Translations under genes and position numbers: made by a program
Notes under the pieces: generated by a model
The model's database searches: none
What the model was told of the DNA's origin: nothing
The model's input: only the letters and a program-made list of their open reading frames with translations
Part shown: positions 7,103-10,143 of the stretch, in pieces
How the letters are laid out: the number at the start of each line of letters is the position of its first letter
Numbering within the stretch: the stretch's first letter is position 1
Origin: JAFDVN01 sp035758545
Lineage (GTDB): Bacteria; Acidobacteriota; Holophagae; Holophagales; Holophagaceae
DNA: 10,143 nucleotides
NCBI GenBank assembly: GCA_035758545.1
Contig: DASTWQ010000198.1
Coordinates: 1 to 10,143 of the forward strand
Direction: 5' to 3'

Positions 7103-7756
7103 TCAGCTCCGGCGGGATTCCAGCAGGGCCCGGAGGGCCTCGGCCTTGGGCTCGCATACCGCGTCCGCGGGGGAGCCGGCCTCGGCGAAGACCTTGGCGG
7201 CGCTCTCGCCCCAGGCGAAGCGCTTCACACCGTGGTTCACCTCCAGCAGGGCCAGGGCCTGCACGGGGCTGAGGGCGAGCACGGCGTCCACCGGCGGCAG
7301 GGGAGGCACCGGGTTGGAGACCATCTCCGCGTGGGTGATCCAGGGGTGGATCTCCCACCTGGAACCGCTGGAGAGCTTCTCCAGGGCCTCCCGGGACCGG
7401 TGGCCGCGCACCAGCAGAAACTCCCCGCCCTCCGGGAAGCGGGACTGGAGCAGATCCCAGAGGGCCTCGGCCTTGGGCTGCTCCGGCGCGACGATCTCGA
7501 GGCCCGGGCGGTCCAGGGCCGCGGCGGTGCCTTCCCCGGTCACCAGCACGGTGGTGCCTTCCGGCAGCCACCAGGCCGCGGCCTCGGCGCCGGCGGGGCT
7601 GAGGATCATCACCGCCGTGGCGCGGTTCACGCGGATCGGCGGCGGGTTGCCCGTGGTCTGGATGTGGGTCGGGAAGTAGGGCACGGGCTGCCAGCCCGCT
7701 TCGCGCACGGCCTGGGCGAGCGGATGATGCTCGGGCCTGGAAAGGGCTAGGCGCAT
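7103..7756 (-). CDS. hemD: Uroporphyrinogen III synthase
   Basis: Closes and isomerises hydroxymethylbilane (ring D inversion) to uroporphyrinogen III. HemD is poorly conserved, so recognition rests on short motifs plus position right after hemC: an N-terminal MRLALSRPEHHPLA, ILSPAGAEAAAWWLP (51-65), VLVTGEGTAAAL (70-81), FLLVRGHRSREAL (113-125), a second alternating domain AVLALSPVQALALL (158-171), and FAWGESAAKVFAEAG (180-194) near the end, where the family has a conserved glycine-rich turn. The protein is 217 residues, shorter than the usual 240-260, and is not fused to a methyltransferase (cobA/sumT) as in some clostridial forms. The ATG at 7756 lies inside the end of hemC (10-nt overlap), with GGGGG five bases upstream. 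Confidence 0.9.
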   Translation of the reverse strand: MRLALSRPEHHPLAQAVREAGWQPVPYFPTHIQTTGNPPPIRVNRATAVMILSPAGAEAAAWWLPEGTTVLVTGEGTAAALDRPGLEIVAPEQPKAEALWDLLQSRFPEGGEFLLVRGHRSREALEKLSSGSRWEIHPWITHAEMVSNPVPPLPPVDAVLALSPVQALALLEVNHGVKRFAWGESAAKVFAEAGSPADAVCEPKAEALRALLESRRS

Positions 7757-8643
7757 GGGACCCCCAGCTGACGGAGCACCGTCTCAACCAGCATGGCAGC
7801 ATCCTCGCCTTCCGCGTGAGCCCGGGTCACGCCGGCCTCGCCGGCGTAGGCGGCGCGGAGCCGCCAGCCGCCGCCCTCCAGAGGCTCCGCGTGGGCGCCC
7901 AGGGGCTGCTGGCAGCCCCCGCCGATCCCGCGGAGGACGCGGCGCTCCAACCAGACGGCCCGGGCGGTCGGGCCGTCGTTCAGGTCCGCGAAGGCCTCCA
8001 CCAGGTCCGGCCGGTCGACCCGGGTCTCGGCGAGCAGCGCCCCCTGCCCCGGCGCCGGCACCAGCTGGTCGAAGCGCAGGGGCCGGAACCGCAGACCCGA
8101 GAGGTCCAGGCCCAGGCGGCGCAGCCCAGCGCCGGCGAGCACCGCGCCGTGGAGGGGCGCGTCCCGCAGGACCCCTTCCTTCACCCGCTGGACCCGGGTG
8201 GGGACGTTCCCGCGGATCCAGGTGAAGGTGGCCTGAGGCATGGCGGCCTTCAGGAGGCGCTCCCGGCGCACGGCGCTGGTGCCGATGACCGGCGCGTCCG
8301 GCGCGTCCTCCCGCAGCAGCAGCCAGTCGGAGGGGTCCTCCCGCTCGGGGATGCAGGCGGTGACGATGCCCTCGGGGCGGTCCAGGGCGACGTCCTTGAG
8401 GCTGTGGATGAGCAGGTCCACCTCGCCCGCCAGCAGGGCGGCCTCCAACTCCTTGGTGAAGAAGCCCGCGCCCCCGGCCTTGTCCAGGGGACCCTCGAGC
8501 CAGCGATCCCCGCTGGTGGTGAAGAGCCGCCACTGGATCTCGTAGCCCTTGGCCCGGAGGTGGTCCACCAGGGGCGCGGCCTGGGCCTTGGCGAGGTCCG
8601 AGCCCCGGGTGCCGACGATCACCTGGTTCGGGGCACCGCTCAA
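7747..8643 (-). CDS. hemC: Hydroxymethylbilane synthase (porphobilinogen deaminase)
   Basis: Polymerises four porphobilinogens on a covalently bound dipyrromethane cofactor to hydroxymethylbilane. 298 residues, close to the usual 300-320. Seen: IVGTRGSDLAKAQ at the N-terminus, FFTKELEAALLAGEVDLLIHSLKDV with the catalytic Asp84, GTSAVRR, RGNVPTR (144-150), APGQGALLAE, and GGGCQQPLGA with Cys244 as the cofactor anchor. One oddity: the loop usually GGKGLF reads GGAGFF, with Ala59 in place of a well-conserved Lys. The start is taken as TTG at 8643, because it overlaps the hemA stop as TTGA (8640-8643), has a GGGGG four bases upstream, and leaves eight residues before the conserved beta strand; a GTG at codon 8 would cut into that strand. 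The stop is TAG, and the end overlaps hemD by 10 nt. Confidence 0.96.
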   Translation of the reverse strand: MSGAPNQVIVGTRGSDLAKAQAAPLVDHLRAKGYEIQWRLFTTSGDRWLEGPLDKAGGAGFFTKELEAALLAGEVDLLIHSLKDVALDRPEGIVTACIPEREDPSDWLLLREDAPDAPVIGTSAVRRERLLKAAMPQATFTWIRGNVPTRVQRVKEGVLRDAPLHGAVLAGAGLRRLGLDLSGLRFRPLRFDQLVPAPGQGALLAETRVDRPDLVEAFADLNDGPTARAVWLERRVLRGIGGGCQQPLGAHAEPLEGGGWRLRAAYAGEAGVTRAHAEGEDAAMLVETVLRQLGVPCA

Positions 8644-9818
8644 GACGCCCCCAGCTGGAGGATCTCGGCGACATTGGCCAGGTGCTCCTCCGGCCGGCCG
8701 CCCTGGATGAGGGCCCGGTGGGCGAGGGTCCGGCCCCGCTGCATGAGGGCGCGGATGAAGGCCTTCTGCTCCTCGGAGAGGTTCGACAGGGTGCCGCCCA
8801 GGGCCTCCCGCTCCAGGGCGTCCCAGGCGCCGTTCAGGCGGTCCTGGGCGTCCCGAAGCTCCCGCTTCTTGGACCGCATCTCCGCCCGGCGGCGCAGGCG
8901 CGCGGCGGCGCCGGCGAGGATGGGCTCCGCCTGGAGGGCCGCCTCGGCCCGCTGGGCCCGGGCGGAGGCGGTCTCCGCCAGGAAGACGCCGAGGTCCACC
9001 CGGTGCACCCAGGGCAGCTGCTCCAGGCCGGGCTCCGAATCCGCGGGCAGGGCGAGGTCGAGGATCCGCAGGGAGGGGCGCTTCGACAGCCCGCCCCAGG
9101 CCTCGAGGGTGAAGAGGGGCTGGGGCGCGCCGGTGGCGGTGACCAGGGCGTCGAAGCCAGCCGGGTCCCGCTGGACCTGGGGCAGGGGTACCGTCGGGAG
9201 CCCCAGGGGCTCCGCGAGCTCCTCGGCCTTGGCCTGGGTGCGGTTGGCCAGGCTGACCCGGAAGCCCCGCTCCGGCAGGCGCTCGGCGAGGTAGCGGCTC
9301 ATGGGACCCACGCCCACGACGATGACGGACGCGCCGGGCGCCAGGGCCTCGGACAGATGCCGCAGGGCCGCGGTGGCGACGCTCACGGTGCCGTCTGCCA
9401 GGCCCAGCCGGGCCCGCAGGCGCTGGCCCTCCCGGATGACGTCCTCCAGCGCCGCCTGGGACTCCTCGCCGGCGGTGCCGATCTCCTTGGCCTGGGCCAG
9501 GGCCTCCTTCATCTGGTCCGGGATCTCCCGGTCCCCGAGATTGGCGCTCTCCAGGCCCGCGGAGAGCCCCAGCAGGTGCTCCCAGGCGGCCTCACCCTCG
9601 TAGCGCAGGGCGGTGTCCAGGCCTTTGATCCGGCCGGCGTCCCCCTCCCAGAGCATCCACATGACCCGCTGGCAGGTGGCGAGGTAGACCAGCTCCCGGG
9701 CGCCGGTCTCCTGGCGCCAGGCCTTCATCCGCGCACCGAGCCCCTCGCGGATCACGTGGCGCCCCACGAGGTCGAGCTCGTGGACGGGGGCGTGAAGGCT
9801 GAGAAGGACCGGCTCCAT
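8640..9818 (-). CDS. hemA: Glutamyl-tRNA reductase, divergent
   Basis: Reduces glutamyl-tRNA(Glu) with NADPH to glutamate-1-semialdehyde, the committed step of C5 tetrapyrrole synthesis. 392 residues from the ATG at 9818, against about 415-450 in the family. Seen: HAPV near the N-terminus (usual NHxTAPV), LATCQR with the presumed catalytic Cys49 (usual STCNR), His81 in HLLGLSAGLES (usual HLxxVxxGLdS), GDREIPDQMKEA (usual GEPQILGQVK), an NADPH Rossmann turn VVGVGPMSRYLAERL with ANRTQAKAEELA after it, ATGAPQP, and LDLALPAD (usual DIAVPRD). The C-terminal part (about 300-392) is helical and charged, like the dimerisation domain, but poorly matched. Gene context settles the identity. An in-frame ATG at 9878 would add 20 basic residues with no family match, so I prefer 9818, which has AAAGGTG just upstream. 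It ends in TTGA with hemC. Confidence 0.93.
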   Translation of the reverse strand: MEPVLLSLHAPVHELDLVGRHVIREGLGARMKAWRQETGARELVYLATCQRVMWMLWEGDAGRIKGLDTALRYEGEAAWEHLLGLSAGLESANLGDREIPDQMKEALAQAKEIGTAGEESQAALEDVIREGQRLRARLGLADGTVSVATAALRHLSEALAPGASVIVVGVGPMSRYLAERLPERGFRVSLANRTQAKAEELAEPLGLPTVPLPQVQRDPAGFDALVTATGAPQPLFTLEAWGGLSKRPSLRILDLALPADSEPGLEQLPWVHRVDLGVFLAETASARAQRAEAALQAEPILAGAAARLRRRAEMRSKKRELRDAQDRLNGAWDALEREALGGTLSNLSEEQKAFIRALMQRGRTLAHRALIQGGRPEEHLANVAEILQLGAS

Positions 9819-9874
9819 GGCACCTTTACGGGTGTGGCCGCGGGCCGATGAGCCCCCAGGCCGTCTCCAACCTC

Positions 9875-9892
9875 GCATTGTCCTCCCAATGC
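9875..9892. repeat. Short inverted repeat upstream of hemA with GGAGGA in the loop
   Basis: Arms GCATTG and CAATGC (6 bp, perfect) flank a 6-base centre. Read on the hemA strand the centre is GGAGGA, a strong Shine-Dalgarno match, and the downstream arm contains the alternative hemA ATG at 9878, only about three bases after GGAGG. It may be a protein-binding site, a small RNA hairpin, or chance. Confidence 0.35.
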
Positions 9893-9905
9893 TCTGGACG
9901 GAAAA
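9877..9905 (-). promoter_or_regulatory. Weak candidate promoter for the hem operon
   Basis: On the minus strand TTTTCC (9900-9905) and GACAAT (9877-9882) are separated by 17 bases, giving 3/6 and 4/6 matches to sigma-70 consensus boxes. This is the best pairing I find in the 116-nt gap between aroC and hemA, but it is poor, and a consensus match at this level arises often by chance. If it is real, transcription would begin downstream of the in-frame ATG at 9878, which would support 9818 as the hemA start. Confidence 0.2.
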
Positions 9906-9914
9906 GCACAAGTT

Positions 9915-9948
9915 GCGTCGACCTCAGCGCCGGGTCAGCGGTCGACGC
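9915..9948 (-). terminator. Hairpin across the aroC stop codon, possible weak terminator or attenuator
   Basis: A perfect 9-bp inverted repeat, GCGTCGACC / GGTCGACGC (9915-9923 and 9940-9948), encloses a 16-nt loop that contains the aroC stop. In the transcript the stem is followed by AACTTGTGCTTTTCC, a U-rich but interrupted tract. This is a plausible rho-independent terminator for aroC ahead of hemA, though the long loop and imperfect U-tract make it weak; the arm sequence is partly aroC coding sequence. Confidence 0.4.
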
Positions 9949-10143
9949 TCCGGAAAAGACCATCCACGGCCTCCCAGTCCCAGTCGCTCGCCTCCGCCTG
10001 GCCGCCGTCCTGAAGGCCCTGCTGGGTGAGCCAGGCGTCGTAGACCACGAGGGCGGCCATGGCCTCGGCCACGGGCACGATGCGGGGTGCGATGCAGGGA
10101 TCGTGGCGGCCCTTCGTGCTGATCTCCGCGGCCTCCCCGGCCT
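9935..10143 (-). CDS. aroC: Chorismate synthase, C-terminal end only
   Basis: The last 68 codons of a gene entering from the right edge, ending at TGA (9935-9937). Chorismate synthase converts 5-enolpyruvylshikimate-3-phosphate to chorismate using reduced FMN. Seen: KGRHDPCIAPRIVPVAEAMAALVVYDAWL, here split by position: the KGRHDPC motif about 60 residues from the end, then PVAEAMAALVV, both hallmarks of the AroC C-terminus. The final 25 or so residues (QDGGQAEASDWDWEAVDGLF) form an acidic, low-conservation tail. It has no biochemical link to the hem genes beyond primary metabolism; it is the upstream neighbour and may or may not be in the same transcript, since a hairpin overlaps its stop codon. 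Confidence 0.93.
   Translation of the reverse strand, partial: AGEAAEISTKGRHDPCIAPRIVPVAEAMAALVVYDAWLTQQGLQDGGQAEASDWDWEAVDGLFRSVDR

Noticed and set aside
6187..7272. 361-codon plus-strand open frame opposite hemB and part of hemD
   Set aside because: Crosses gene boundaries and has no recognisable domain.
7816..9294. 492-codon plus-strand open frame opposite hemC and hemA
   Set aside because: Crosses the hemA/hemC boundary, shows no family motif and has the composition expected of an antisense shadow.
9819..9911. N-terminal extension of HemA to 9911 or 9878
   Set aside because: The added residues are basic, glycine- and arginine-rich and have no counterpart in glutamyl-tRNA reductases, which normally begin just before the beta strand that follows 9818.

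Overview
This is one stretch of high-GC bacterial chromosome (about 70% G+C by eye; one sampled 60-base line counts to 68%). Every gene I accept lies on the minus strand, so the biological reading order runs from 10143 down to 1. It holds a nearly self-sufficient tetrapyrrole/heme operon. In transcription order: the end of aroC (chorismate synthase), then hemA, hemC, hemD, hemB, hemL, a small uncharacterised gene, hemE, hemN, hemH, and a FAD-type protoporphyrinogen oxidase (hemY/hemG type) that runs off the left edge. I see no tRNA, rRNA, CRISPR array, insertion sequence or transposase.

How the genes work together: HemA reduces glutamyl-tRNA to glutamate-1-semialdehyde and HemL isomerises it to 5-aminolevulinate (the C5 route). 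HemB, HemC and HemD build uroporphyrinogen III. HemE decarboxylates it to coproporphyrinogen III, HemN (radical SAM, oxygen-independent) makes protoporphyrinogen IX, the HemY-type oxidase makes protoporphyrin IX, and HemH inserts iron. All steps from Glu-tRNA to protoheme are in this one cluster; only the glutamyl-tRNA synthetase is absent. Most junctions overlap or are separated by only a few bases (hemA/hemC TTGA, hemC/hemD 10 nt, hemL/small gene TGATG, hemE/hemN ATGA, hemH/hemY GTGA). The widest gaps are 116 nt before hemA, 55 nt between hemN and hemH, 31 nt between hemD and hemB, and 20 nt between hemB and hemL. There is no gene-free stretch above 300 bases.

Organism: high GC, the C5 pathway, a complete compact hem operon and rather divergent HemA and HemL sequences would fit an acidobacterium of the Holophaga/Geothrix type. 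This is an impression from memory, not a demonstrated assignment.

The two things most worth a second look are the small gene at 4557-4832, whose base composition (48% G+C, 46% at third positions by my count) is foreign to everything around it yet which is fitted almost seamlessly between hemL and hemE, and the divergent glutamyl-tRNA reductase, which keeps the catalytic Cys but has lost several residues that are nearly invariant in the family. The pathway itself is well known. I do not see strong evidence of a wholly undescribed system here.
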